Source: Marinobacter sp. LV10R510-11A
GTDB taxonomy: Bacteria; Pseudomonadota; Gammaproteobacteria; Pseudomonadales; Oleiphilaceae
DNA length: 64,000 bases
Direction: 5' to 3'
NCBI RefSeq assembly: GCF_900215155.1
Contig: NZ_LT907980.1
Coordinates: 3,534,001-3,598,000 of the forward strand
Positions 43,820 to 55,400 of this stretch are shown one piece after another. The position numbers were made by a program, and so were the translations under genes. Positions within the stretch are counted from its first letter, which is position 1, and the number at the start of each line of letters is the position of its first letter. Below the pieces are notes generated by a model. The model had not been told where the DNA came from, ran no database searches, and saw only the letters and a list, made by a program, of their open reading frames with translations.

Positions 43820-46462
43820 ATGAAGCTGGGTAAGAAGAAAGCTCCCGAGGCGCCTGTTGATGAGCAGCCGGCTGCCAAAGCTGACAAAAAAACCAAAACC
43901 CGGGCTCCCGCAGGCTCTAAATTAAAACATCTTGGCTCGACAGCTTTAAAACAGGCTCTAGTGGTTATGGCGGCTGGTGTGGCGGCGGTCATTCTGGTGC
44001 AGTTTCTGGCGTTGCAGCCAGCGGCTGACAAACGCGTTAGTGCCTGGAAAACCGTCGAAGCAGATGCGGCTGCACAGCGTATAAACCATTATCTTGCGCT
44101 GATGCAGCAGAGTGTGAACGGCTTGGCAACTCAGCCTCACGTGGTGGACACGTTGATGGAGCGATCTGAAACCGGAGCCGTTGAACAGACACTGGCTACG
44201 GCTTTGCCCGGTGCTCAGGCCGCGTTCCTGTTTCCCTATCGCGAGATTCCAAGAACCGGAAGCGGGCTGCTGGGTTTTGCGGGGCTTGAGCTGGCACGCC
44301 GTGCTGAAAGTAGTCAATCCCTGTACCCTGATGCCTTCCCCCGGGAAAGCCGCTGGTATATGCAGATGGCAGCTCCGGTTCGAAATCCCGCCAGTAAAGC
44401 CGTTGTAGGCAGCCTTCTGGTGGTCTTTGATGCATCACTTCTACAGCCGCTTCTTTCCGTGATGAACACACGCCTTGGAGGGGAGCTTGCGTTGATACAA
44501 ACGGTCTCCGGCGCATCCCGGACTTTCGTCAATAAAGGCGACGGCGCGGGTGCAGTCGCCACAGAAACTCGGGCGCTCGCCAATCCTGACTGGACGGTTA
44601 GCTACAAGGCAGGCGTCTTGCCGGAGCCTTCAGTCAATATTCTGCTGGTCGCACTGCTAGTGGGCCTTCCTGCCCTGATCGCAGCCATACTGGTGTGGAT
44701 GTTGCTGATCGGCGCCCAGAAGAACCTGCGCCGCGAAGTAGCTAGCTTGGTTCAATGGGCCCACAAAGTGTTTGGTGGTGAGCGTCAGAAACTGCCCACC
44801 TTCCAATGGGATCTGGTTGCCTCCGCAGCTGAGGTGCTTTACAGGCTTTCCCAGGTGGTGGACAAGCGTTTGACCAAAGTGGCGGAAGCGGCAAGGCCAA
44901 AACCCGTGAAGGGTGCAAAGGCGGCCAAAGCTGCAGACGGTGAGCCGCTGTTTCAGGATAAAGAAATGCCGGATATCGACATGTTGGACGGTGACGAAGA
45001 TGTTTTGGGCTTCGGCAGCGGCAACGATGACAGCTCATTCTTTACCGGTGGAGAGATGCCGGGGGTTGATGAGGTGGATGAATCAGATGTTGAAATGTCA
45101 CCGGATATTTTCCGGGCCTACGACATAAGGGGAATTGTCGGTGAGACTCTTACCTCACCGATTGTCGAGCGCATTGGTGTCGCCATAGGCTCAGAGGCAA
45201 TCAGCCGTGGGCTGGCATCGCTGTGCATCGGCTATGACGGTCGTCACTCAAGCCCGGAACTGGCAGATGCGCTCGCCCGGGGTGTTATGGCATCTGGCTG
45301 CAACGTTATTCATGTGGGCGCCGTGCCAACACCCGTGCTGTATTTCGCGACCCATCACCTAGAGAACGGATCGGGCGTTATGGTCACTGGAAGCCATAAC
45401 CCGGCTAACTATAACGGCCTTAAGATTATGCTGGGCGGTGAAACACTTTCTGGTGATGCTATTCAATCGCTTTATAAGCGAGTGCAGACCGGTGATCTCG
45501 CTGCTGGCCGTGGTACTCAGTCTTCAGACGATGTGCGCAGGGCGTATCTTGATCGTATTGTGGGTGATATCGCTGTTGCTGCGCCGCTCAAAGTGGTGGT
45601 CGATGCCGGCAATGGTATCGCAGGCGAACTTGGCCCCATGCTAATTGAGGAACTGGGTTGCGAAGTAATCCCGCTGTACTGCGAGGTGGACGGAGATTTC
45701 CCTAACCATCATCCCGATCCCGGAAAACCCGCCAACCTTGTTGACCTTATCGAAAGGGTTAAAGCCGAAGGCGCAGATCTTGGTGTGGCGTTTGATGGTG
45801 ACGGCGACCGGCTGGGCCTGGTGACCAATACCGGCAAGATTATTTGGCCGGATCGCCTGCTGATGCTTTTTGCCCGTGATGTTGTGTCACGGAACCCAGG
45901 TGCCGATGTGCTTTACGATGTGAAGTGTAGCCGTCGACTTGCCGGCGTGATCTCTGAAGCTGGCGGGCGCCCCATCATGTGGAAAACTGGCCACTCGCTG
46001 ATGAAGGCCAAGATGAAGGAAACCGGTGCTCTGCTTGCCGGTGAGATGAGCGGCCATATTTTCTTTGCCGAACGCTGGTACGGGTTTGACGACGCGCTTT
46101 ACTCGGCGGCCAGGCTTTTGGAAATACTCGGCATCGAAGATCGTCACAGTGACGAGGTATTTGAAGACTTCCCGGAGGACATCAGCACGCCGGAGCTTAA
46201 CGTTGAAGTGACCGAAAGCAGTAAGTTCACCCTCATGGAGCAGTTGAGCCAAGAGGGTGACTTTGGTGACGGTAACATCAGCAATATAGACGGCATTCGG
46301 GTGGATTATACCGATGGCTGGGGTTTGTGCCGGGCCTCCAATACCACACCTATGCTGGTGCTGCGCTTTGAGGCTGAAACGGATGAAGCGCTGGAGCGGA
46401 TCAAAAATGTTTTCCGGACCCAGCTACAAAAGGTAGCGCCGGACCTAGTGGCCGGCTTTTGA
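43820..46462 (+). CDS. algC: Phosphomannomutase/phosphoglucomutase with membrane-anchored N-terminal domain
   Basis: An 880-aa protein. Residues 430-880 are a complete alpha-D-phosphohexomutase: phosphoserine loop VTGSHNPANYNGLK near 525, metal loop FDGDGDRLG near 657, sugar loop GEMSGHIFF and phosphate loop near 850. They make mannose-1-P or glucose-1-P for exopolysaccharide and LPS. The first 430 residues add a basic tail, a helix (about 47-67), a periplasmic segment of about 200 residues, a second helix (about 273-295) and an acidic linker. P. aeruginosa algC can be read with a similar long N-terminus. AGGA lies 7 nt before the ATG, supporting the long form. Confidence 0.93.
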   Translation: MKLGKKKAPEAPVDEQPAAKADKKTKTRAPAGSKLKHLGSTALKQALVVMAAGVAAVILVQFLALQPAADKRVSAWKTVEADAAAQRINHYLALMQQSVNGLATQPHVVDTLMERSETGAVEQTLATALPGAQAAFLFPYREIPRTGSGLLGFAGLELARRAESSQSLYPDAFPRESRWYMQMAAPVRNPASKAVVGSLLVVFDASLLQPLLSVMNTRLGGELALIQTVSGASRTFVNKGDGAGAVATETRALANPDWTVSYKAGVLPEPSVNILLVALLVGLPALIAAILVWMLLIGAQKNLRREVASLVQWAHKVFGGERQKLPTFQWDLVASAAEVLYRLSQVVDKRLTKVAEAARPKPVKGAKAAKAADGEPLFQDKEMPDIDMLDGDEDVLGFGSGNDDSSFFTGGEMPGVDEVDESDVEMSPDIFRAYDIRGIVGETLTSPIVERIGVAIGSEAISRGLASLCIGYDGRHSSPELADALARGVMASGCNVIHVGAVPTPVLYFATHHLENGSGVMVTGSHNPANYNGLKIMLGGETLSGDAIQSLYKRVQTGDLAAGRGTQSSDDVRRAYLDRIVGDIAVAAPLKVVVDAGNGIAGELGPMLIEELGCEVIPLYCEVDGDFPNHHPDPGKPANLVDLIERVKAEGADLGVAFDGDGDRLGLVTNTGKIIWPDRLLMLFARDVVSRNPGADVLYDVKCSRRLAGVISEAGGRPIMWKTGHSLMKAKMKETGALLAGEMSGHIFFAERWYGFDDALYSAARLLEILGIEDRHSDEVFEDFPEDISTPELNVEVTESSKFTLMEQLSQEGDFGDGNISNIDGIRVDYTDGWGLCRASNTTPMLVLRFEAETDEALERIKNVFRTQLQKVAPDLVAGF

Positions 46463-46512
46463 TGCTGGCTTCGCTGCCTTCAGGCTCCCGATTTTCAATA
46501 TTGATTTATTAA

Positions 46513-47437
<925 letters not shown>

Positions 47438-47459
47438 GCGCCGCCTAAGGATTTTTCGG

Positions 47460-48713
47460 ATGAAACGTCTGCTCACAACTCTGATACTGGCATCTCTGCT
47501 TTGTTTTTCCGTGTTCAAAGCCGGAGTCTGGTGGCTGGCGGATCAGCGCATGGCAGAGGCACACCAAACGCTTAGCGAAAGCGGTGTTCTGGATCGAGGC
47601 AAGATAGGTTCCGGCGTTGAGGGGCGTCTGATTCTGTCCGGGGCCTACTGGCAGGATTTCGAACTGACTCAACCATTGGCCATTGGCCGGGCGGAATTTG
47701 AAGCCGGTTCTCCTATTGCCCTATTGAAGGCTCTGATGGACCCTTCCGACCTGCCGGCCAGCTGGTCGCTGGAGGTAGAAGGGCTGGCACTGGTGCTTGA
47801 AGCAATCATGTTCCGCAACTGGGTAACGGCGGACGGAGCCAGGGATAGCGAGCAAGCGGCTTTATTCGCGTTTTCCTGCGCACCAGACCCGCGCCAGCAG
47901 CTTGGCAGTGGTGATCTGTTACGCATGGGCATTACCCGCTTGGCCGGCGAGCTTATCCTTTACCAGACCCCCGACCGCGTTCATCTTGAGCTCAACTCTG
48001 AAAACACGGGTAGCCTGGAGCTGAACTGGCCGGGTGCTCGCATCAATCTACTATCACCTGAAACAACGCTGACCAGTTCGAGCCAACCCTTAGAGATCAC
48101 ACTGAGAGACGGTGGTCTTATGCGCAGGGTTGCAGCCTACTGCGCTAGGGAGGCCGGTGTGGAAACTGCGCAATGGGCAGGGCGCGCGCTGGAGGCTTTT
48201 GAGACCGGGTTGGAAGCTCGCGGCTGGCGCGCCAGTGATCAGTTGCTAGCCTTGTATCGGCAGTGGCTGCTTAAGGGCGGAGAAATAACAGCGTCTGTGC
48301 GGCTGGGTTCCGAAACCTTTGGTATACCGGTGCGCTCAGAGGAAGAAGGTGCGGATGGCTCCACGGCTTGGGAACTGGAATACAATGGCGCCATGGTACC
48401 CGATGTTTTCCTTCGACAAGCTGAGCCGGTTGTCGTTGAGCCTCCGAAAGAAGCGCTTGAACCGATGGTGCCCCGGGAGAATCCAGAGATAACCCGTTGG
48501 CACACCGAAGATCTGGAACAGGCAACGGCATGGGTGGGGCGCAAGGTTCGGGTGACACTTTCGAACGGCAATGTCGTTGAAGGTCGTTTGGCGAGTGTGA
48601 CCGAGCAGGAGTTAGAAGTTTCCCGGACCGTAGCAGGAGGCGAAGTGGCATACCCTATAACTGCGCGTGCGATTACATCGTTTGAGGTGTGGCGCCGCGG
48701 CCAGACACACTAG
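47460..48713 (+). CDS. Exported protein of unknown function with Sm-like C-terminal segment
   Basis: A 417-aa protein. The N-terminal hydrophobic segment (residues 4-21) is a signal peptide or anchor. The body (30-340) has no motif I recognise. The last 60 residues, WVGRKVRVTLSNGNVVEGRL...ARAITSFEVW, look like a small beta-barrel of the Sm/SH3 type. AAGGA lies upstream of ATG 47460. It sits 41 bp after argB and ends 25 bp before argE, so it is co-transcribed with arginine genes, yet nothing in it suggests an arginine enzyme. Homologues may carry an 'acetylornithine deacetylase' label by proximity only. Confidence 0.7.
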   Translation: MKRLLTTLILASLLCFSVFKAGVWWLADQRMAEAHQTLSESGVLDRGKIGSGVEGRLILSGAYWQDFELTQPLAIGRAEFEAGSPIALLKALMDPSDLPASWSLEVEGLALVLEAIMFRNWVTADGARDSEQAALFAFSCAPDPRQQLGSGDLLRMGITRLAGELILYQTPDRVHLELNSENTGSLELNWPGARINLLSPETTLTSSSQPLEITLRDGGLMRRVAAYCAREAGVETAQWAGRALEAFETGLEARGWRASDQLLALYRQWLLKGGEITASVRLGSETFGIPVRSEEEGADGSTAWELEYNGAMVPDVFLRQAEPVVVEPPKEALEPMVPRENPEITRWHTEDLEQATAWVGRKVRVTLSNGNVVEGRLASVTEQELEVSRTVAGGEVAYPITARAITSFEVWRRGQTH

Positions 48714-48738
48714 CGTTCACGCCAGCCGAGGAGACAAA

Positions 48739-49935
48739 ATGCAGCACTTTCCTGATGAGACTGATAGCCGAGCACGTGTAAACAGCGCCGACACCGTGCC
48801 GGGTGTGCGCGATATGCTAACAAAACTGATCTCGCTGCCGTCTATCAGCAGCGCATCGCCAGAGTGGGATCTAAGCAACGAGCCGGTCATTCGAACCCTT
48901 GGGGAGTGGCTGGAGGCTTTGGGGTTCTTGGTCGAAGTTTTGGCCGTGCCCGGCCAGCCAGGCAAGTACAATCTGATTGCTACTCTCGGCAGCGGATCTG
49001 GCGGCCTAGTGCTTGCTGGTCACACAGACACAGTGCCTTTTGATGACAAGCGCTGGCAAAGCGATCCCTTTACCCTGACCGAGCGAGACAATCGCTGGTA
49101 CGGTTTGGGCACGTGTGACATGAAGGGCTTTTTCCCGTTGGCAATCGATGCAGCCAGAGCGTTTTCAGCTTCTGATCTGAAGCAGCCCCTGATTATCCTC
49201 GCCACGGCGGATGAGGAAACCTCCATGAACGGAGCCAAGGCCCTTGCTGAAGCCGGCAAGCCTAAAGCCCGTTACGCGGTCATTGGTGAACCCACCAGTC
49301 TCAAGCCTGTGCGCATGCACAAAGGCATCATGATGGAGCGTTTAACGTTTGAGGGACAGTCTGGTCACTCGTCTGACCCAGCGCTGGGACGCAACGCTAT
49401 GGAGGGGATGCACGAGGCGCTTGGCGAACTTCTCGCTTTGCGTACAGACTGGCAGGCGCAATACAGCAACCCGAATTTTGATGTGCAGGTGCCAACGCTC
49501 AACCTTGGCTGTATCCACGGTGGCGATAACCCGAACCGCATCTGCGCCCGTTGCGAGTTGCATTTTGATCTGCGCCCGCTGCCGGGAATGAGTATGGAAC
49601 ACTTGCGTCAGGATATTCTGCACAGAATTCAGCCAGTGGCTGAGCGACGCGAACTGATCATGGAGTTTGAGCCTTTGTTCGACGGCGTTCCACCGTTTGA
49701 AACGCCGGCAGATGCCGTGCTGGTGCAAGCCTGTGAGCAGCTTACTGGTCACACGGCCCATGCGGTCGCCTTTGCGACTGAGGCCCCATGGTTACAAAAG
49801 CTGGGTATGGAAACCCTGGTTATGGGCCCCGGTTCTATCGACCAAGCCCACCAGCCCGACGAGTTTATAGAACTGTCCCAACTAGAGCCCACGGTGAAAA
49901 TTCTCAGGGGCCTAATCCGGCAGTTTTGCCTTTAA
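48739..49935 (+). CDS. argE: Acetylornithine deacetylase
   Basis: A 398-aa M20 zinc hydrolase that releases ornithine from N-acetylornithine. Metal ligands are seen in VLAGHTDTVPFDD (His/Asp), TCDMKGFFP (bridging Asp), ATADEETSMNGAKAL (general base Glu-Glu), VIGEPTSLKP and the C-terminal GPGSIDQAHQPDE (His). The start ATG 48739 follows GAGGAG; the open frame begins earlier at 48667 inside the preceding gene and is not used. argA follows 45 bp downstream, completing a linear (non-recycling) acetyl cycle set. Confidence 0.95.
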   Translation: MQHFPDETDSRARVNSADTVPGVRDMLTKLISLPSISSASPEWDLSNEPVIRTLGEWLEALGFLVEVLAVPGQPGKYNLIATLGSGSGGLVLAGHTDTVPFDDKRWQSDPFTLTERDNRWYGLGTCDMKGFFPLAIDAARAFSASDLKQPLIILATADEETSMNGAKALAEAGKPKARYAVIGEPTSLKPVRMHKGIMMERLTFEGQSGHSSDPALGRNAMEGMHEALGELLALRTDWQAQYSNPNFDVQVPTLNLGCIHGGDNPNRICARCELHFDLRPLPGMSMEHLRQDILHRIQPVAERRELIMEFEPLFDGVPPFETPADAVLVQACEQLTGHTAHAVAFATEAPWLQKLGMETLVMGPGSIDQAHQPDEFIELSQLEPTVKILRGLIRQFCL

Positions 49936-49980
49936 GTAAACGGGTATACGCATTAAAAAATACGGATTGGAGAACGACAT

Positions 49981-51288
49981 TTGAAATCGAACGGCTGGCT
50001 GCATTCATTTCGCCATTCATCGCCTTATATCAATGCCCACCGTGGCCGTACGGTTGTGTTGACCATTCCAGGCGATGCGATTGAGCATGAGAACTTCATC
50101 AACATCATCCATGACATCGCACTGCTGAGCAGTCTTGGTGTGCGCTTGGTGGTTGCCTTTGGAGCTCGCCCGCAAATTCAGAGCCGCTTGGATGGTGCTG
50201 GTCTGGAGTCGTCGTTTTCGCGCAGCTTACGCATAACCCCCGAAAATCATTTGCCGCTGGTTATGGAAGCAACCGGTGGTTTGCGGGCGAACCTTGAAAG
50301 CCGGTTGTCCATGGGGTTGGTGAATTCGCCCATGCACAATGCCCGCATCCGCGTGAGCAGTGGCAACTACGTAACAGCCAAACCGGTTGGCGTGCTGGAC
50401 GGAATCGATTTCGGTTACACCGGTAAGGTACGGCGGGTTGATGTGGCCGGTATCGAGAAGCTTCTGGAGCAGGGGCACATTGTTTTGCTGCCGCCTTTGG
50501 GGTATTCGCCCACCGGGGATACCTTCAATCTCTCTTACGAAGACGTAGGTAGCCAGGTAGCGGCAGTTCTGCAGGCGGAGAAGCTTATTGTCTTTATTGA
50601 TGACCAGGGGTTGCTCGAACAGGACGGCTCTTTGATTCGCGAGCTTTCAGCCCGGCAGGTCCCTGAGCGGTTGGCGGACGGAACCATTACTGGGCACGAC
50701 GCAGATCTGCTGCGGGCCGCCTGCGATGCGTGTGTAAAGGGCGTGAGGCGGGCACATATTATTAGTTATGTGAACGACGGCGCTCTGCTGGAGGAACTGT
50801 TTACCCGGGACGGTACAGGAACGTTGGTGAGCGGTGATAACTATGAACAAATCCGGCAGGCCCGTGCTGAGGATATCGGCGGAATTCTGGGGTTGATTGA
50901 GCCGCTGGAAGAGCAGGGCATTTTGGTGCGGCGGTCGCGGGAAATGCTTGAAACCGATATTGAACACTTTGTTGTCGCGGAGCGTGATGGAACCATTGTT
51001 GGTTGTGCCGCTTTGCATAACTACCCGGATGAGGGTGCGGGTGAGCTCTCCTGCTTTGCGGTGGACTCCGCCTATCGCCGCGCCGGCCGTGGCGACGAGA
51101 TTCTTCTAATGGTTGAAAAGCACGCCCGCAGCCAGGGTGTCCAGAAACTGTTTGTGCTCACAACGCAAACAGAACACTGGTTTCGCGAGCGGGGCTTCCA
51201 ACCAAGTACGGTTCAGGCTTTGCCTGGGCCTAAGCTTGCCGCTTATAACGCCCAGCGCAATTCAAAAGTTTTTTTCAAACCGCTCTGA
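49981..51288 (+). CDS. argA: N-acetylglutamate synthase
   Basis: A 435-aa two-domain enzyme that acetylates glutamate from acetyl-CoA to begin arginine synthesis. Residues 1-285 form an amino-acid-kinase-like regulatory domain (AHRGRTVVLTIPGDAI, VAFGARPQIQSRL, RRAHIISYVNDGALLEELFTRDGTGTLVS). Residues 290-435 are a GNAT acetyltransferase with the acetyl-CoA loop FAVDSAYRRAGRGDEIL. The start is TTG 49981, with GGAG at about -12; no ATG is near. Its 3' end overlaps the convergent protease gene by 27 bp. Confidence 0.95.
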   Translation: MKSNGWLHSFRHSSPYINAHRGRTVVLTIPGDAIEHENFINIIHDIALLSSLGVRLVVAFGARPQIQSRLDGAGLESSFSRSLRITPENHLPLVMEATGGLRANLESRLSMGLVNSPMHNARIRVSSGNYVTAKPVGVLDGIDFGYTGKVRRVDVAGIEKLLEQGHIVLLPPLGYSPTGDTFNLSYEDVGSQVAAVLQAEKLIVFIDDQGLLEQDGSLIRELSARQVPERLADGTITGHDADLLRAACDACVKGVRRAHIISYVNDGALLEELFTRDGTGTLVSGDNYEQIRQARAEDIGGILGLIEPLEEQGILVRRSREMLETDIEHFVVAERDGTIVGCAALHNYPDEGAGELSCFAVDSAYRRAGRGDEILLMVEKHARSQGVQKLFVLTTQTEHWFRERGFQPSTVQALPGPKLAAYNAQRNSKVFFKPL

Positions 51289-52338
51289 CAGATCTTGCAG
51301 CGCCTGCTGGCGCTGATTCTCGGGTTGCTGGGAAAGAGCTTTCACAGCTTCGTAAAACGCGGGGAAGTCATAGCCGGTCTGTTTCAGTAGCTGTCGAAAC
51401 GCCGGCACGTGCTGGTTGTATTGCGCGAATAGCGCGATCCGGGCGTTGTTGAAGGCGACAGGAGCGGGTCCAAATGGTTCTTTTTCGTGCCCACCTCTGT
51501 TTTCTAGCAGGCCCTCATAAGCCGCATTGAGTTCACCAAAGATGCGTTGTTTACGCTCACGAAGGCTGCCTTCAGAAAGTACACTCTGTTGCTGATATAG
51601 CTGCTCCAGTTCAGTGCTAGCGGTTTCAATCAGATCGTGAGTGCTGTTGCGCAGCTCAAGCCGGGTAAGTGCTTGTTGGAATACTGATGGATCGCCTTGG
51701 TGTGCGAGCCAAAGTTTAAGGCCTTCCAGTTCAACAGCTGTGGCAAAACTCTCGTTAAAGGCCGTATCCCCTGCCATGTAGACCACCCGGTGGGCCAGTT
51801 CGTGGAACATCAGGGCGACCATGCGGTCATCGTCGAGGTTGGTAAAGCCGGAGTGCAGCGGATCGTCAAACCAGCCCAGTGTCGAGTAGGCTGTGACACC
51901 GCCGATGAACGTGTCGTAGCCCTGAGTATGGAAGCGTTGCTCTTCCCGCTGGGCATCTTCAAGATGAAAATACCCTCGGTAGGCTTGACACCCGAGAACC
52001 GGATAGCACCACTGGTGCGGTTGCAGGGAAAATTCAGGCACTGCCACCAAGTTAACCACTACCCAAGGGTGATCAAGCACCACGTAATCTGTGAATGCGT
52101 CTCCAGGATTCAGCGCGAGTGGATTGTCGGCGAAATGCCGAGCTTGGCGCGAAAGTATAAGTTTGTCACGAAGCTCAGAGGTTGTGCCTTCGCTGGCTAT
52201 AAAACTGTCGACCGGTTTACCTGCCATAGTCAGGGCGAGGTGGCCGCGAATTGCCTGAGCGTAGTAGCTGATGGTGGTGCAACCACTTAACAGTGTTATA
52301 AGTAGTAAAACTGTACATATCTTACTAAGCTGTTTCAT
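51262..52338 (-). CDS. Putative zinc-dependent aminopeptidase lipoprotein
   Basis: A 358-aa outer-envelope protein. The signal ends in a lipobox, LLSGC (Cys 20). The zinc-protease motif HELAH lies near residue 180 in MFHELAHRVVYMAG, followed by NESFATAVE, whose Glu would be the third ligand (gluzincin arrangement). The family is annotated as predicted aminopeptidase; the substrate is unknown. The 3' end overlaps argA convergently. The region before ATG 52338 has no ribosome-binding site but a TATAAT 5 nt before it. Confidence 0.8.
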   Translation of the reverse strand: MKQLSKICTVLLLITLLSGCTTISYYAQAIRGHLALTMAGKPVDSFIASEGTTSELRDKLILSRQARHFADNPLALNPGDAFTDYVVLDHPWVVVNLVAVPEFSLQPHQWCYPVLGCQAYRGYFHLEDAQREEQRFHTQGYDTFIGGVTAYSTLGWFDDPLHSGFTNLDDDRMVALMFHELAHRVVYMAGDTAFNESFATAVELEGLKLWLAHQGDPSVFQQALTRLELRNSTHDLIETASTELEQLYQQQSVLSEGSLRERKQRIFGELNAAYEGLLENRGGHEKEPFGPAPVAFNNARIALFAQYNQHVPAFRQLLKQTGYDFPAFYEAVKALSQQPENQRQQALQDLSERFEKNF

Positions 52339-52447
52339 AGGCTATTATATTATGGCGGGACTGGGATTGTGTCCGTGAGTGGTCGCTATAGTACACTTAA
52401 GACTGCAGTTGTACGCACCGTCTTTTTCTCATAACGACAGGTAGTTC

Positions 52448-55400
52448 ATGGATCCGAGAGAACGTCGAAGCAGCCCCCGCAAACCCATCAAACTAGCCGC
52501 ACAGATTGATCTTGGCACAGGTGAGACTTGGCCGTGCCAGATTGCAGATTTTTGCGCCGAAGGGATTTTTGTCCGCTATTCCGGTGAAACATCCCGAAAA
52601 CTTGACCGGGCTTTTGCTGCTGTTACCTCGCCTGACCTGATCGTGCGGTTCCGAGGGTCCGATGGAAAACGCAGACACGAGCTTACCGTGAGCATTGCCC
52701 GGCGTATCGATGGTGCCATGGGTGTTAACTTTACGCGCACCAACCCAGATGCCTTTGCAGCGATGTTGCAGCAATGTGGCGGCTCTAGCGGCCAAGATCG
52801 GGCCTCACTGCGTGCGCCGAGTGAGCGTGTGCAGTTTGTTTTGCACCAATCTGCGCGCGCGGTTACCCAGCATATAGAGCCGCTCATGGATGCCTGCTTT
52901 GTGCAAATGGCCGCCGCGCTTAAAGAGGCAGCGCAGAGAGCCACGAGCGACCAGCAGGCAAACGAGTTCATGGACTTTTCGGGCCAGGTTCAGGCCCGCC
53001 AGCGTGTAATCTGGCGCCAAATCGCCCGCAGCCTTGAATCCCCACTCAAACCGGCCCCAAAAGGTTTTCCGGGCTCTGAGCTCTCCGTGGTAGATAAGGG
53101 GGAGTTTGAAGACTGGCTGACAATCCGGGTTATGGTCACAAAGGCCGACACCCTGTATCGGAAAGAACTGCTGCAGCTCAAGCTACGATTGGACAACCTG
53201 GGTATTGCCAACGCGACCGGGCATCACAACCCGCTTGGTCCATCACTTGTGTGCGAGTCGTTTCATGCCGGGCTGAACCAGCTCAAAGCCTCCAGAGACG
53301 TAGAGAAGATTTGTTTGAAGGTGTTTGAGCAATCGGTTCTGCACCACCTCGGCCCGCTCTACAAAGAATTGAACAATATCCTGATTCGCCATGGTGTGCT
53401 GCCGGATCTGGATCTCAGCAAGTATCTGAGTGAGCAGCCCCTTGCCAGCTCTAAGAAAAAGCCAGCGCCAGACCAAAAGCCGCCAACGAAACCGGAACCG
53501 GAACTGCAGCAAAGCGACCGGGGGAAATCACCGGAGGAACCCTCCGAGAGCCGGGATAAAGGCGCTGGCAAGGCGCGCGCGGGCAGTGAGTTTCGGAGTT
53601 ATGCCCAAACCGCGCAAACCGCGTTTGCAACCGTACGAAACTTGCTAGGGACTCTCGCTGTCAGCCGTGCAGCACGGGGCGATACCGAGCCTGCACCCTT
53701 TCCCTCTAGCGCGCAGCCAATGTCTTCCGGTGATTTGCAGCGTGAACTTCAGCAGCTTCAGGCAGAGCTAGATGATCCTGCGAGCAATGTTATTCCGCTG
53801 CGGGAACGGGTGGTCGGAAAAGTCCGTGAGGGGGGTGTTAAAAAACTGGATGAAGAGCAGCAAGACACGTTGGATGTCGTAGATCGTTTTTTTCACTCTG
53901 TCACGGAAAGCCCGAAACTCAGCGAATACGCACAGGAGCGAATGCGCCAACTTGAGGTTCCGGTTCTGAAAGTGGTGATGCGCGACCCCGCATTTTTTGA
54001 CGATAAGAACAGTCCAGTTCGGGGAGTGATGAACCGGTTGGCCCAGCTTGGTGTTAAGGGTGGCCGTCTGAACCCGGTAGTTCAGCGGCGCATTGATGAA
54101 CTTATCCAGCGAATTGTTGCAGAGTTTGAACAGGATACTGGGGTTTTCGAGCAGACGGTTCAGGAACTCGATGGCCTGATTGACCGCCAGAACCTGGCTT
54201 ACCGTCGCAACGTTGAGCGGGTAACCGCCGCTGCAGAAGGTGCCCAGAAAGTTGCCGAGTCCAAGACAGCGGTTATAGATGTACTGAGCACAAAGCTGGC
54301 CGGGCGTAACATCCCGAAAGCCGTTCTAAGTTTGCTTGACGGTGGCTGGCGGGACTTGTTGTCACTAACCTGGATTCGCCAGGGCGCGGATAGCCAGATC
54401 TGGCAGGATTATCTTGCCGTGGTCGACTCGTTGCTGGCGTTTTCAGCGGACCGAGACAACCCAGTGAACCTGCCCGAATTGCTTCGGGTTATTCAGGATG
54501 GACTGGCATCTATTTCCAGCAATCATATGCCGTCGTCTCAGATACGCGATGAGCTGAAACAGTTTCTGGTGCGCAGCCCTGAAAATCCGCCAGAAATGGT
54601 GGAAGTACCGCCCGCACCGCCTGAAAAAGATTTTAAGCAGTCGCTATCAGAGCGAGAGCAGCGCAGCCTTCAGCGTTGGATGAATCGTGCCCAGAAACTT
54701 CGGACAGGTGACTGGCTGCGGGATCAGGAAAGGCCCGATCAGCCGCAATACATCCGCCTGGTTTGGGTAGCCCGCGGGTTCAGCCGGTTTGTTTTTGTGA
54801 ACCACCAGGGCATGCGGGTTGTGGAGCTTGAGCTGGAAGCTCTGGCGCGCCAGATGCGCAAGGGCATTATCGTGCCGGATGGCCAGTACGAGCGGCCGCT
54901 GGTGGATGAAAGTATCGACCGCATGGTGCGTAAGGTATACGACCAGCTGTCTTGGGCTTCTACCCACGATGAATTGACCGGTCTTCTCGGTCGCCGTGAA
55001 TTTGAACGTATGCTCGACCAGCAGCTGGCGCGTCGCGAAGACGAGCGGTCTTTGCTCAGGCTGGATTTGCGCAAGTTCCGCCTGCTGAACGACACCGCTG
55101 GTTATCAGGCAGGTGACGATGCTCTTAAGCGTGTGGCAGATCTTCTGCGCAGCCATGTAGGTGACGGAATGCCCCTGGCCCGGCTTGCAGGAAACGAATT
55201 TGGCATGCTTGTGCCGGCCGAACACGCAGACGATGCAGCTCGTAATCTAATTGCTGCCGTAGAGGCAGCAGAATTTGTCTACGGCGAGCGTGACTACCGA
55301 TTGTCTGCCAGCATTGGGGTTGTGCCTGAGCTACCTGGTTTGGCCAGCGCTGAGCGCTGGCTGAGGGCGTCTGAGGAAGCTTTGGGTGATGCCAGACAAA

